64,000 bases of DNA from Variovorax ginsengisoli (GTDB lineage Bacteria > Pseudomonadota > Gammaproteobacteria > Burkholderiales > Burkholderiaceae_C): assembly GCF_030811835.1 (NCBI RefSeq), contig NZ_JAUSRO010000017.1, positions 1-64,000 on the forward strand. Direction: 5' to 3'. Below are positions 7,383 through 23,800 of this stretch, in pieces. The translations under genes were made by a program, and so were the position numbers. A model generated the notes under the pieces. That model saw nothing but the letters and a program-made list of their open reading frames with translations. It had not been told where the DNA came from and ran no database searches. Numbering within the stretch: the first letter of the stretch is position 1; each line of letters starts with the position of its first letter.

Positions 7383-8603
7383 ATGCTGTACCGGGCTTAC
7401 CAGAACCAGTCGGATCTTCTCTCGCCCCTTCGCCTTGCGGCGCAAGGCCTGAGCCAGGGCCTGTGGGTCGACGACACCCCGCGCAGCGCTTCACGCCAGC
7501 TGGCTGCGGCCTGCGAAGTCTTCTCGCTCATGCGTCTGACGCACACCCGCCCGCACTACGACATCCACAGCGTGGTGGTCGACGGCCATGAGGTGCCCGT
7601 CACCGAGGAGCCGGCACTGGTGTGTGCATTCGGCACGCTGCTGCACTTTCGCAAACACACCGATGCCGTGCATCCTCCCGTGCTGCTGGCTGCACCACTT
7701 TCGGGCCACTTCGCCACGTTGCTGCGCGAAACCGTGCGCACCCTGCTGCGCGATCACGACGTCTACCTGACCGACTGGCACAACGCGCGCGACGTACCGC
7801 TGTGGCAGGGCGCCTTCGGACTGGACGACTACACCCTGCAACTCGTGCGCTTTCTCGAAGCTGTCGGCCCTGGGGTGCATCTGGTGGCCGTGTGCCAGCC
7901 CTGCGTCGCCGCACTCGCCGCCACGGCACTGATGGCCGAGGACGACCATCCCGCCACACCGCGCAGCCTGACGCTGATGGCCGGACCCGTCGACTGCCGC
8001 ATCAATCCGACAGGCGTCAACGCGCTCGCCACCAGCAAGCCCATCGAATGGTTCCGTAACAACCTCATCAGCCGCGTGCCCTGGCCGCATGCCGGCATGA
8101 TGCGTCGCGTCTACCCAGGCTTCCTGCAGCTCGCCGCCTTCATGAGCATGAACCCCGAGCGGCACAAGGCACAGTTCAGCAAGCTCTACCAGCACCTGGC
8201 CGATGGCGAACCGGACAAGGCCGACCCCATCCGCAGCTTCTACGCCGAGTACCTGGCGGTGAACGATCTCCCGGCCGAGTTCTACCTGGAGACGGTCGAG
8301 CGCGTGTTCCAGACCTATGACCTGGCGCGCGGCGTGCTCACCGTCGGTGAGCGCAAGGTCGTGCCCGCGGCCATCCGCCGCACCGCACTGCTGACGGTCG
8401 AAGGCGAGCGCGACGACATCTGTGCCATTGGCCAGACGCTGGCAGCGCAGGACCTGTGCACCGGCATTCGTCCCTCGCGCAAGACACACCACCTGCAGGC
8501 TGGCGTCGGCCACTACGGCGTGTTCAGCGGCAGCCGCTGGAACACGCAGATCTATCCGCGGGTGCGCGACACCATCCACTCGGCGACCGAAGACAGGCGT
8601 TGA
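7383..8603 (+). CDS. phaZ: intracellular polyhydroxybutyrate depolymerase
   Basis: A 406-residue protein matching the PhaZ family of intracellular PHB depolymerases that mobilise native storage granules. The nucleophile is cysteine, not serine: Cys171 in AVCQP, with Asp344 (GERDD) and His377 (GVGHYGV). The spacings (173 and 33 residues) mirror the Cys-Asp-His triad known in Ralstonia PhaZ. The N-terminus MLYRAYQNQSDLLSP is typical and there is no signal peptide. The enzyme releases 3-hydroxybutyrate oligomers for carbon and energy. It precedes the alpha-glucan operon by 154 bases, so two storage-polymer systems sit side by side. Confidence 0.92.
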   Translation: MLYRAYQNQSDLLSPLRLAAQGLSQGLWVDDTPRSASRQLAAACEVFSLMRLTHTRPHYDIHSVVVDGHEVPVTEEPALVCAFGTLLHFRKHTDAVHPPVLLAAPLSGHFATLLRETVRTLLRDHDVYLTDWHNARDVPLWQGAFGLDDYTLQLVRFLEAVGPGVHLVAVCQPCVAALAATALMAEDDHPATPRSLTLMAGPVDCRINPTGVNALATSKPIEWFRNNLISRVPWPHAGMMRRVYPGFLQLAAFMSMNPERHKAQFSKLYQHLADGEPDKADPIRSFYAEYLAVNDLPAEFYLETVERVFQTYDLARGVLTVGERKVVPAAIRRTALLTVEGERDDICAIGQTLAAQDLCTGIRPSRKTHHLQAGVGHYGVFSGSRWNTQIYPRVRDTIHSATEDRR

Positions 8604-8757
8604 CAGGCCGCAGGCCACCGCCGCCCCAGGAGGCATACAGGCTCCTGTCCGACACGCCAAAGGGCGCTCGACGGGTCATCCGCCGCGCGCAGGCTGCACT
8701 CCAATAGATGGTCGACAAGCACATGGCTATTCTGTGTGCACCAGGAGGAACCCATCC

Positions 8758-10659
8758 GTGCAAATTCATCCCCAACGCTTGAGCGATCAGGACATCTGGC
8801 TTTTCCGGGAGGGTACGAATGCCCTGATGCACGAAACGATGGGCTGCCATCTCGACCCCAGCGGCCGAGGCGCGCACTTCGCAGTCTGGGCACCCAATGC
8901 GCAGGCGGTTTCCGTCATCGCGGACTGGAACGGGTGGGACGAAAACGCACTTCGCCTGACCGCGCGCCAGGACGACAGCGGGATCTGGGAAGGCTTTGCG
9001 CCCGACGCGGTCCAGGGGCAGGTCTACAAATTCCGCATCTTCTCCCGCGAACGCGGCTACGTCGTGGACAAGGCGGACCCGTTTGCCTTCTACGCGGAGG
9101 AGGCGCCGCGCACCGGTTCGCGCGTCTGGTCGCTGTCCGGCCATGCCTGGCAGGACGACGAATGGATGGCCACGCGCGGTCCGCGCAACGCGCTGGGCGC
9201 GCCGATGTCCATCTACGAGGTGCATCCGGGCTCGTGGCAACGCCAGGACGGCGAGATGCTGGGTTGGCGCGAACTGGCGACCCGGCTGGCCGCCTACGTC
9301 AAGCACATGGGCTTCACCCACGTCGAACTGATGCCCGTCACCGAGCATCCGTTCTATGGTTCCTGGGGCTACCAGACCACGGGCTACTTTGCGCCGACAT
9401 CGCGGTACGGCACGCCGCAGGACTTCATGGCCTTCGTCGACCATATGCACCAGAACGGCATCGGCGTGTTGCTCGATTGGGTGCCTTCGCATTTCCCGAC
9501 CGACCAGCACGGCCTGGGCTTCTTCGACGGCACGCACCTGTTCGAACATGAAGACCCGCGTCAGGGCTTTCACCCGGAATGGAATTCAAGCATCTTCAAC
9601 TACGGTCGCAACGAGGTCCGCAGTTTCCTGATCTCGTCGGCCGAGTTCTGGATGGAGCGCTACCACCTCGACGGACTGCGCGTGGATGCCGTGGCGTCGA
9701 TGCTGTATCTGGACTACGCGCGCAAGCAGGGCGAATGGATTCCCAACGTCCATGGCGGACGGGAAAACCTGGAGGCCATCCAGTTCCTGCGTGACCTCAA
9801 CCGCGCCATGTACCGTGCGCACCCGGACACGGTCACCATCGCCGAGGAGTCGACCGCCTGGCCGATGGTCTCGCGCCCGACCGACATGGGCGGTCTGGGT
9901 TTTGGCATGAAGTGGAACATGGGATGGATGCACGACACCCTTGCCTACTTCGCGCAGGACCCGCTGTACCGCAAGTACCACCAGGGACAGCTCACCTTCT
10001 CGCTGGTCTATGCCTTCGATGAGAACTTCGTGCTGCCGCTTTCGCATGACGAGGTGGTGCATGGCAAGGGCTCGCTCATCACCAAGATGCCGGGCGACGA
10101 CTGGCAGAAGTTCGCCAACCTGCGCGCCCTGTTCGGGCTGATGTGGGCGCATCCGGGCAAGAAGCTGCTCTTCATGGGATGCGAGTTCGGCCAGCGCCGC
10201 GAATGGACGCACGACGGCGAACTGCAATGGTGGGCGACCGACCTGCCCGAGCATGCCGGCCTGCAGCGCTTCGTCAGGCAGCTCAACCACGTCTACCGCC
10301 ATGAACCTGCTTTGTACGAACTCGACTTCGCAACCGACGGTTTCGAATGGGTCGGTGCCGACGATGCCGATGCCAGCGTGATTGCCTTCCTGCGCAAACC
10401 CCTGGCCGGCGGTGCGCCTGTGCTGGTGGTCTGCAACCTGACGCCGCAGCCCCGCACCGACTACAAGGTCGGTGTCCCCCGCGCGGGCGTCTGGCGCGAA
10501 CTGCTCAACAGCGACGCGGCCGACTACGGCGGCGCAGGATGGGGGAACCTGGGCCAAGTCGGTACCGACCCGTTGCCTGCACATGGCCACGCCCAGTCGC
10601 TGAATCTGACGCTGCCTCCCCTGTCCACCCTGATTCTGAAGCCCGATGCCCATGTCTAA
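8758..10659 (+). CDS. glgB: 1,4-alpha-glucan branching enzyme
   Basis: A 633-residue GH13 enzyme that cuts alpha-1,4 chains and re-attaches them as alpha-1,6 branches. GTG at 8758 is chosen because AGGAGG precedes it; upstream in-frame sequence overlaps phaZ. A CBM48 module (about residues 20-120) precedes the barrel. The nucleophile is Asp310 (LRVDAVASM) and the acid/base Glu363 (AEEST); the 53-residue spacing equals that in Escherichia coli GlgB. The catalytic histidine region is LSHDEVVHGKGS. It lacks the extra N-terminal module of long GlgB forms. It is the first gene of the alpha-glucan operon and overlaps glgE by 14 bases. Confidence 0.93.
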   Translation: MQIHPQRLSDQDIWLFREGTNALMHETMGCHLDPSGRGAHFAVWAPNAQAVSVIADWNGWDENALRLTARQDDSGIWEGFAPDAVQGQVYKFRIFSRERGYVVDKADPFAFYAEEAPRTGSRVWSLSGHAWQDDEWMATRGPRNALGAPMSIYEVHPGSWQRQDGEMLGWRELATRLAAYVKHMGFTHVELMPVTEHPFYGSWGYQTTGYFAPTSRYGTPQDFMAFVDHMHQNGIGVLLDWVPSHFPTDQHGLGFFDGTHLFEHEDPRQGFHPEWNSSIFNYGRNEVRSFLISSAEFWMERYHLDGLRVDAVASMLYLDYARKQGEWIPNVHGGRENLEAIQFLRDLNRAMYRAHPDTVTIAEESTAWPMVSRPTDMGGLGFGMKWNMGWMHDTLAYFAQDPLYRKYHQGQLTFSLVYAFDENFVLPLSHDEVVHGKGSLITKMPGDDWQKFANLRALFGLMWAHPGKKLLFMGCEFGQRREWTHDGELQWWATDLPEHAGLQRFVRQLNHVYRHEPALYELDFATDGFEWVGADDADASVIAFLRKPLAGGAPVLVVCNLTPQPRTDYKVGVPRAGVWRELLNSDAADYGGAGWGNLGQVGTDPLPAHGHAQSLNLTLPPLSTLILKPDAHV

Positions 10660-12736
10660 GTCCAAATCCGCTTCCAAGCCCGCCACCAAGACCACGACAC
10701 CCCCGCTCGCACCCGCCCCGGCAAGTGCGGGCGCGGCCACCGTGATGCCTGGCCAGGGGCAGGTGCGTGCCGTGGTCGATGCCGTGCTCCCCATCGTGGA
10801 TGGTGGCCACTTTGCCGTCAAACGCGTGGCCGGAGAGCGCGTAGACATCACCGCCCATTGCTTCGCCGACGGGCATGACGTGCTGCGCGTGCTGCTGCAA
10901 TGGCGCGCCGAGGGCGCGTCAGAGGTGCATGAAGTTCCCATGGCACTGCTGAACAACGACATCTGGCAGGCGTCTTTCGTGCCACCGGTGCCAGGCCGAT
11001 ACGGCTACACCGTGGTGGCGTGGGTCGACGGCTTTGCGTCATGGCGCCATGAACTCACACGCCGTATCGACGACGAGGACATCCGCATCGCGGCGCGTGT
11101 CGGCGCGCTCGAAATAGCCGCAGCAGCGTCGCGCGCCGAAGGCGCCGACCGCGCCGAACTCAACCGTCTCGCACGGGAACTCGAGCGCAACGCGGCCGAC
11201 CCGGCCATCGAAGGCATCGGCCTGAAGGCGATGGCGCTCGACGAAGTGCTGGAGGCACTGGCATCGCGTTACCCCGATCGCCGCTTCGAAGCGCGCTACC
11301 CCGTCGAGCTGCCACTGGTCGCCGACCGGGCGCTGGCTCGTTTCAGCAGCTGGTATGAGCTCTTTCCCCGCTCGGCGGGCACCGAGCCGGGCGTGCACGG
11401 CACCTTCCGGGACGTCGAGGCGCGCCTGCCGGCGATTGCCGCCATGGGCTTCGACGTGCTGTACTTTCCGCCCATCCATCCTGTCGGTCGCATCCAGCGC
11501 AAGGGCAAGAACAATGCGCTGGTGGCCGAAGCCGACGACGTGGGCAGCCCGTGGGCCATTGGGTCCGACGAGGGCGGGCACAAGTCCATCCTGCCGGCGC
11601 TCGGCACGGCCGATGACTTCCGCCATCTGGTGACGGCAGCACGCGACGCGGGGCTTGAAGTGGCGCTGGACATCGCGTTCCAGTGCGCGCCGGACCACCC
11701 CTATGTCAAAGCGCACCCTGGCTGGTTCCGCTGGCGGCCCGACGGTTCGGTGCAGTACGCGGAAAACCCGCCGAAGAAGTACCAGGACATCTACCCGTTC
11801 AATTTCGAGTGCGACGACTGGCAAGGCCTCTGGCTGGAACTCAAGAGCGTGTTCGACCACTGGATCGGCGAAGGCGTCACGGTGTTCCGCGTGGACAACC
11901 CACACACCAAGGCCTTCCCCTTCTGGGAATGGGTGATCGGCGAGATCAAGCGCGAACACCCGACGGTGATCTTCCTGGCGGAAGCCTTCACCCGCCCGAA
12001 GGTGATGCACCGGCTGGCCAAGCTGGGCTATTCGCAGTCGTACACGTATTTCACGTGGCGCAACACCAAGGCCGAACTGATCGAGTACTTCACTGAACTC
12101 TCTCAGGGGCCGGGGCATGAGTACTTCCGTCCCAACGTTTGGCCCAACACGCCCGACATCCTGCACGAGCAACTCCAGCAGGGCCAGGCTTCGATGTTTC
12201 GGCTGCGGCTGGTGCTGGCTGCCACGCTCGCAGCGAACTACGGCATCTACGGGCCTGCGTACGAACTGCTCGAACACCTGCCGCGCCATGCGGGGAGCGA
12301 GGAATACCTCGACTCCGAGAAGTACCAATTGCGGACATGGAACCATGACGCGCCTTACAGCCTGGCCCCCTTCATTACGCGCATCAACAAGGCGCGTCGT
12401 GCCAATCCGGCACTGCATGACAACACGAGCCTGCGCTTCCTGAGCGTGGAGAACGACCAACTGCTGGCCTACAGCAAACAGTCGGCCGACGGCCGGAACG
12501 TGATCGTCACCGTCGTCAATCTCGACCCCAACCAGGCACAGTCGGGTTGGATCAACCTGGCGTCGACTTCCATCGGCGTCGAACCCGGCCAGCAGTTCCA
12601 GATGCACGACCTGCTGAGCGACCAGCGCTTTCAATGGGAGGGCGACTGGCACTACGTGTTGCTCGACCCGCAGCAGGCGCCCGCCCATGTCTTCCAGGTC
12701 CTGCGCCGTGCGCGCGACGAGAACGATTTTGAATAA
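10646..12736 (+). CDS. glgE: alpha-1,4-glucan:maltose-1-phosphate maltosyltransferase
   Basis: A 696-residue GH13 enzyme that transfers maltosyl units from maltose 1-phosphate to glucan ends. A low-complexity Lys/Ala/Pro leader (first 35 residues) precedes the N-terminal domain; the barrel starts near residue 240 (HGTFRDVEARLP). The signature HPVGRIQRKGKNN is present. The nucleophile is Asp417 (FRVDNPHTK) and the acid Glu446 (LAEAFTRP), 29 residues apart as in Streptomyces GlgE. With the next gene, which provides maltose 1-phosphate, and glgB, it makes the complete GlgE route from trehalose to branched glucan. The start overlaps glgB, implying coupled translation. Confidence 0.95.
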   Translation: MPMSKSKSASKPATKTTTPPLAPAPASAGAATVMPGQGQVRAVVDAVLPIVDGGHFAVKRVAGERVDITAHCFADGHDVLRVLLQWRAEGASEVHEVPMALLNNDIWQASFVPPVPGRYGYTVVAWVDGFASWRHELTRRIDDEDIRIAARVGALEIAAAASRAEGADRAELNRLARELERNAADPAIEGIGLKAMALDEVLEALASRYPDRRFEARYPVELPLVADRALARFSSWYELFPRSAGTEPGVHGTFRDVEARLPAIAAMGFDVLYFPPIHPVGRIQRKGKNNALVAEADDVGSPWAIGSDEGGHKSILPALGTADDFRHLVTAARDAGLEVALDIAFQCAPDHPYVKAHPGWFRWRPDGSVQYAENPPKKYQDIYPFNFECDDWQGLWLELKSVFDHWIGEGVTVFRVDNPHTKAFPFWEWVIGEIKREHPTVIFLAEAFTRPKVMHRLAKLGYSQSYTYFTWRNTKAELIEYFTELSQGPGHEYFRPNVWPNTPDILHEQLQQGQASMFRLRLVLAATLAANYGIYGPAYELLEHLPRHAGSEEYLDSEKYQLRTWNHDAPYSLAPFITRINKARRANPALHDNTSLRFLSVENDQLLAYSKQSADGRNVIVTVVNLDPNQAQSGWINLASTSIGVEPGQQFQMHDLLSDQRFQWEGDWHYVLLDPQQAPAHVFQVLRRARDENDFE

Positions 12737-12757
12737 ACACTCCAAGGCCATTTCGTC

Positions 12758-16090
<3,333 letters not shown>

Positions 16091-16153
16091 GCGCCACGGC
16101 GCTCGCATCCTTCCCTGGCGTTTCACGCTTCCCATGCATCGGAGAAAGTCACC

Positions 16154-16882
16154 ATGGACAATTTAGGCATCCACCTGGCTCCCGTCGGCGCCATTCTTTA
16201 TCAGATCGGCGCCTTCCTGCCCCGCTTGCTGATCGCCATTGTCGTCATCGTGGCGGGCTGGCTGCTCGCCAAGGTCGCCCGCTTCGCACTCACCAAAGCA
16301 TTGCGTGCCATCAACTTCCCGGTGCTCACCGAGCGCTCGGGTCTCGACAACTTCCTGCGCCAGGGCGGCATGCAAGGCGACACGACCACCATCTTCGGCG
16401 TACTCGCCTACTGGCTGGTGATACTGGCCGCCTTGCTGATCGCCTTCAACGGCCTGGGCCTGACCTACATCACCGACCTGCTGGGCCGTGTGGTCTGGTT
16501 CGTGCCCAACGTGTTCGTGGCGCTGCTGGTGCTGGCCTTCGGTTCCTATTTCGCCCGCTTCATCCGCGACACCGTGCACACCTACTGCCGCAACGTGAAG
16601 CTGCAGGATGCAGCGCTGCTGGGTCGCCTGGCGCAGTACGCCATCCTGGCGTTCGTCGTGCTGATCGCGCTCGACCAGATCAAGGTGGGCGGCGACATCG
16701 TGCGCGAGAGCTTCCTGATCATTCTGGGCGGCCTGGTGTTCGGCGTGGCACTGGCCTTTGGCCTCGGTGGCAAGGACTGGGCGCAGGAGCGCATCGAGCA
16801 CTGGTGGCCGCGTCGCAGCAAGGACCCCAAGGACCTGCTCGACCCAAGCGCCAAACCACCCAGCAACGACAAGCGCATCTGA
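16154..16882 (+). CDS. multi-pass membrane protein with MscS-type TM-helix repeats (CmpX-like)
   Basis: A 242-residue inner-membrane protein with about five hydrophobic helices. Paired TM_helix repeats resemble those at the N-terminus of some small mechanosensitive channels. The glycine-rich segment IILGGLVFGVALAFGLGGKDW corresponds to the channel-lining region, but the large cytoplasmic beta domain of MscS is absent. GGAGAA precedes ATG. It is embedded between treS-mak and glgX, 3 bases before glgX, so it is co-expressed with trehalose metabolism. A role in osmotic balance or solute release is attractive but is inference. Confidence 0.75.
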   Translation: MDNLGIHLAPVGAILYQIGAFLPRLLIAIVVIVAGWLLAKVARFALTKALRAINFPVLTERSGLDNFLRQGGMQGDTTTIFGVLAYWLVILAALLIAFNGLGLTYITDLLGRVVWFVPNVFVALLVLAFGSYFARFIRDTVHTYCRNVKLQDAALLGRLAQYAILAFVVLIALDQIKVGGDIVRESFLIILGGLVFGVALAFGLGGKDWAQERIEHWWPRRSKDPKDLLDPSAKPPSNDKRI

Positions 16883-16885
16883 TCG

Positions 16886-19023
<2,138 letters not shown>

Positions 19024-19027
<4 letters not shown>

Positions 19028-20874
19028 AATATTCCCACGCCATGCCTTTCGGCGCCCACCTGCTTGATGCAGGCGGCGTCTGCTTTCAACTCTGGGCACC
19101 CGGCCTCACCCATGTGGAACTGTGTCGCGGCAATGCGCCGCCGCTTCGGCTGCTCTCCGAGGCCGATGGCTGGCACCGCCTGACCGTTGCGGACGCGCGC
19201 GCCGGCGACAGCTACCGTTTTCGTCTGCCCGACGGTACCCAGGTGCCCGACCCGGCGTCGCGCCGCAATCCGCAGGACGTGCACGAAGCCAGCGAAGTGG
19301 TCGACCCGCGCGCCTTCGATTGGCACGACGACGCCTGGCAAGGCCGGCCGTGGGCCGAAGCGGTGATCTACGAACTGCACATCGGGACTTTCACGACCGA
19401 AGGCACCTTCGCCGCAGCGCAGGCACGGCTGGGCGACCTGGTGGCGCTGGGCATCACCGTGGTGGAAATCATGCCGGTGGCCGACTTCCCCGGGCAGCGT
19501 GGCTGGGGCTACGACGGTGTGCTGCTCTTCGCGCCCGATGCAGCCTACGGCACGCCGGACGAACTCAAGGCGCTGGTCGATGCGGCCCACGGCCTGGGCC
19601 TGTGCGTGCTGCTCGACGTGGTCTACAACCACTTCGGACCGGAGGGCAACTACCTGCATGCCGGCAGCCCCGAGTTCTTCAATCCGGCGCACCAGACCCC
19701 CTGGGGCGCCGCCATCAACTACGACGGCGACAAGGCGCGCACGGTGCGCGACTTCTTCGTACACAACGCGCTCTACTGGATCGAGGAATTCCGCTTCGAC
19801 GGCCTGCGCATGGACGCCGTGCATGCGATTCGCGATGACTCCACCCCCGACATCGTGCAGGAGATCTGCACGGCGCTGCGCGACGGCCCCGGCCGCCGGC
19901 GGCAGATCCACATCGTGCTGGAGAACGACGCCAACGGCGCGCACTATCTCGAACGCGGTACGGACGGCGCGACCCCGGTCGTTGCCACCGCGCAGTGGAA
20001 CGACGACCTGCACCATGCCGCGCACGTGTTGACCACCGGAGACACCGACGGCTACTACATCGACTACGCCGAAGACCCCGTCGCCCAATTCGGCACCGCG
20101 CTGGCGCAGGGCTTCATCTACCAGGGCCAGCCTTCGGCCTTTCGCGATGGCGAGTTGCGCGGCGAGCCCAGCGGGCACCTGCCCCTGGCGGCCTTCGTTT
20201 CCTTCCTGCAGACCCATGACCAGGTCGGCAACCGGGCCTTCGGCGACCGCATCGGGAGCCTGGGCGCGCCCGTGCTGGTGCAGGCAGCCTATGCCTGCCT
20301 CCTGTTGTCGCCCCATGCACCCATGCTCTTCATGGGCGAGGAGTACGCGGCCTCCACGCCGTTCCTCTACTTCTGCGACTTCGGTCCGGAACTGGCAACG
20401 GCCGTATCCGAAGGCCGTCGCGCCGAGTTCGGCAAGTTCGCGGCCTTTGGCAGCGCCTCGGCCCGTGCGCGCATTCCCGACCCCAATGCAGCGTCCAGCT
20501 TCCTGGCCTCGAAGCTGGACTGGAGCGAACGCCTTCAGAGCCCGCACCGGGAGTTTCTGGCGCACATCCGCGCCCTGCTCGCGCTGCGCCGCGAAGTGCT
20601 GGTCCCCCGGCTGCATGGCCAGCGCGGCGGCGGCCGCTACTGGCGCGACGGCGAAGCGCTGGCCGTCGAGTGGGCGGTCGGTGGTGCGAACGGACAACCG
20701 GCAGGCGCCCAGCTGCGCCTCCTGGCTCACTTCGGCCAGGTGCCGGCCAACGGCATTGCGCCGTTGGGGGGCACTGCGGTGTATTCAAACGGTGTCGAAA
20801 CCGATGCCGACGGCCTGCTGCGGCTTGCGCCCGGTGCGGTCTGCCTGACCCTTGCGGAGAACGATCGTGGATGA
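19024..20874 (+). CDS. treZ: malto-oligosyltrehalose trehalohydrolase
   Basis: A 616-residue GH13 enzyme that releases free trehalose from maltooligosyl-trehalose. ATG at 19024 overlaps the glgX stop. An N-terminal beta domain (about 10-100) precedes the barrel. The nucleophile is Asp264 (GLRMDAVHAI) and the acid Glu300 (IVLENDAN); the histidine/aspartate pair is in LQTHDQVGN. It works directly after TreY, which is encoded in the next gene, to form the TreYZ pathway. Confidence 0.93.
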
Positions 20875-23800
20875 TGCCTTCCTCTCGCAACACGACGCGC
20901 TGATGCGCCTGTGCGCGCACTTCGGCATTGCACCGGACTACCACGACATCTTCGGCCATCGCCATGTGATCGCCGACGAGCATCTGGTTGCGCTGCTGGC
21001 CGGTTTCGGCATCGACTCCGCCACCCCGTTGCAGGACAGCCTGCGGCAGGTGGAGCACGACGGATGGCGCCGCGCCCTGCCGCCGGCACTCGCCATCCAT
21101 GCGGGCGAGAGCCACTGGTCACTCACGCTGCGCGTTCCCGCGGCGCTGGCCGAAGCGCACTGGACACTGCTGGAAGAAGACGGCACCCGCCGCAACGGAC
21201 AACTGTCGCTGCATGCGCTGCCCGAGCGATCGCGCACCGACATCGACGGCGTGGCGTACTGCGAGCGCCGCATCGCCCTGCAGATGGCGCTCCCCGTGGG
21301 TTACCACCGCCTGAGTGTCGAGGGCCTGACCGGCGAGACACTGCTGATCTCGGCACCGGCGCACTGCTATCGACCGCCCGCACTGGCCGACGACGGCCGC
21401 GTGTGGGGCCCGGCGGTGCAGCTGTACGCGCTGCGCTCCAAGCGCAACTGGGGTATCGGCGACTTCACCGACCTCGGCCAGTTGGCCCAGCAGGCGGCAA
21501 AGCGCGGAGCGGGCATCGTCGGCCTGAATCCGCTGCATGCGATGTTTCCGCACAACCCGGCGCACACCAGCCCCTACAGCCCGTCGTCGCGGCTCGCGCT
21601 CGACGTGCTCTATATCGACGTCGAGGCGATCGATGAATTCCGCGACTGCGATGCCGCCCAGCGCCTGGTGCAGTCGCCGGACTTCCAGTCCCGCCTGGCT
21701 GCGCTGCGCGACGTGCCCCTGGTCGACTATCCCGGTGTGGCTGCCGCCAAGTTCGAGGTGCTGGAACTTCTCTACGCCCACTTCCTGAACGAACACCTCA
21801 ACCGTGCCGAAGGTCAGCCGCTCAGCCCCGCGGCCGACGCTTTCGAAGTGTTCCGTGCCTCCCGCGGCAACGCCTTGCGCCAGCACGCGCTCTTCGAAGC
21901 GCTGCAGGCCCATTTTCACGCGGCCGATGCGTCCGTGTGGGGATGGCCGGTGTGGCCCGCCGACTACCGCGATCCGACCTCACCCGAAGTCGCCCGCTTT
22001 GTCGATAGCCATGCGGAGCGCATCGGCTACTACGAGTACCTGCAGTGGCAGGCCACGCGGCAACTCGCCCGCGCCAGCGCGCAGTGCGATGCGGCCGGCA
22101 TGGCCGTGGGCCTGTACCTCGATCTGGCGGTGTCGGTCGACCGCGCCGGCTCCGACGCCTGGACCGAGCAGCAGGCCTTTGTCGACGGCGCGAGCGTCGG
22201 TGCACCGCCCGACGAATTCAACCCGAATGGCCAGGGTTGGGGCCTGCCGCCATTGCGGCCGGACCGCCTGCGCACCAGCGGCTACCGCTTCTTCATCGAG
22301 ACCCTGCGCGCCAACATGCAGGGCGGCGCCCTGCGCATCGACCATGTGATGGGCCTCATGCGCCTGTTCTGGATTCCACCGGGCGGCACGCCGCACCAGG
22401 GCGCTTACGTGCATTACGCGCTCGACGAGATGCTTGCCATCGTCGCCATCGAAAGCCAGCGGCAGCAGTGCATGGTCATCGGTGAAGATCTGGGCACAGT
22501 GGCCGACGAGATGCGCGGCGCGCTCTCGCGCTTCGAAGTGCTGTCGTACCGGTTGGTGTACTTCGAACGCAATGCCGACGGCGAATTCAAGTCACCCGAC
22601 AGCTATCCGCGCAATGCGCTGGTCGCCATCAGCACGCACGATCTCGCCACGCTCAACGGCTGGTGGACGGGCCACGATCTGCGCCAGCGCCTGGCGCTCG
22701 GCCTCTTCCCGAACCAATCGATCTTCGAAAAACAGCTGTTCGACCGCGCGCAGGAGCGCGTGCGCCTGCTGCTGGCCGTGCAGCGCGCAGGCCTGCTGTC
22801 GGCCGATGCCGTGGCGCAGGCGACGGGCGCGCAGACCCTGCCAGCCGCCGTGGTCGCAGCGATCCACGCCTTCGCCGCCAGCACACCGTCGCAGGTGATG
22901 ATGGTCCAGTTGGAAGATGCCATCGGCATGGTCGATCAGGCGAACATGCCCGGCACCGTGGACACCCATCCGAACTGGTGCCGCAAGCTCACCCTCGACC
23001 TGCAGGAGCTTGCCGTCGACAGCGCCACGCTGCAGCTGTGCGAGACGCTTGCGGCCATCCGACCACATCCCGCGCCCCAGGCCTCGGCGCGCCGAGGCGT
23101 CGACACGCTGATTCCGCGCGCCACCTACCGCCTGCAGTTCCACAAGGACTTCAACTTCGACGATGCGGTAAAGATCCTGCCCTACCTCGCCCGGCTGGGC
23201 GTGAGCCATGTGTACTGCTCGCCGATCCAGCGGGCACGTCCGGGCAGCATGCACGGCTACGACGTGGTCGCGCACGACGAGATCAACCCGGAGCTCGGCG
23301 GCCGCGAAGGTTTCGAGCGCTTCAGCGCCGCGCTGCGCACGCACGGCATGGGCCAGTTGCTGGACCTGGTGCCCAACCACATGGGCGTGCTCGGCGGCGA
23401 CAACGCGTGGTGGAACGACGTGCTGGAAAACGGCGAGGCTTCGCTCTATGCCCAGCATTTCGACATCGACTGGCAGCCGCTCAATGTTGAGCTGCACGGC
23501 AAGGTGCTGCTGCCGGTGCTCGGCGACCATTACGGCGATGTGCTGGAACGCGGCGAACTCAAGCTCGCCTTCGACCCCGAGCACGGCAGCCTGTCGCTCG
23601 ACTACCACGACCACCGCTTTCCGCTCGCACCCGAGAGCTACCCCCGGGTGCTGCAGCGCGCGGAATCGCGCCTGAACGACGCCGAGATGCTCGACGGACT
23701 CGCCAGCATCGCATCGGCCTTCGGCCACCTGCCCACGCGCGAGACGCCGCAGCCCGAGGCGGTAGCCGAACGCGCGCGCGACAAGGAAGTGCTCAAAGGT

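Noticed and set aside
8422..8757. In-frame upstream extension of glgB
   Set aside because: It overlaps phaZ and lacks branching-enzyme similarity; GTG 8758 has AGGAGG directly upstream.
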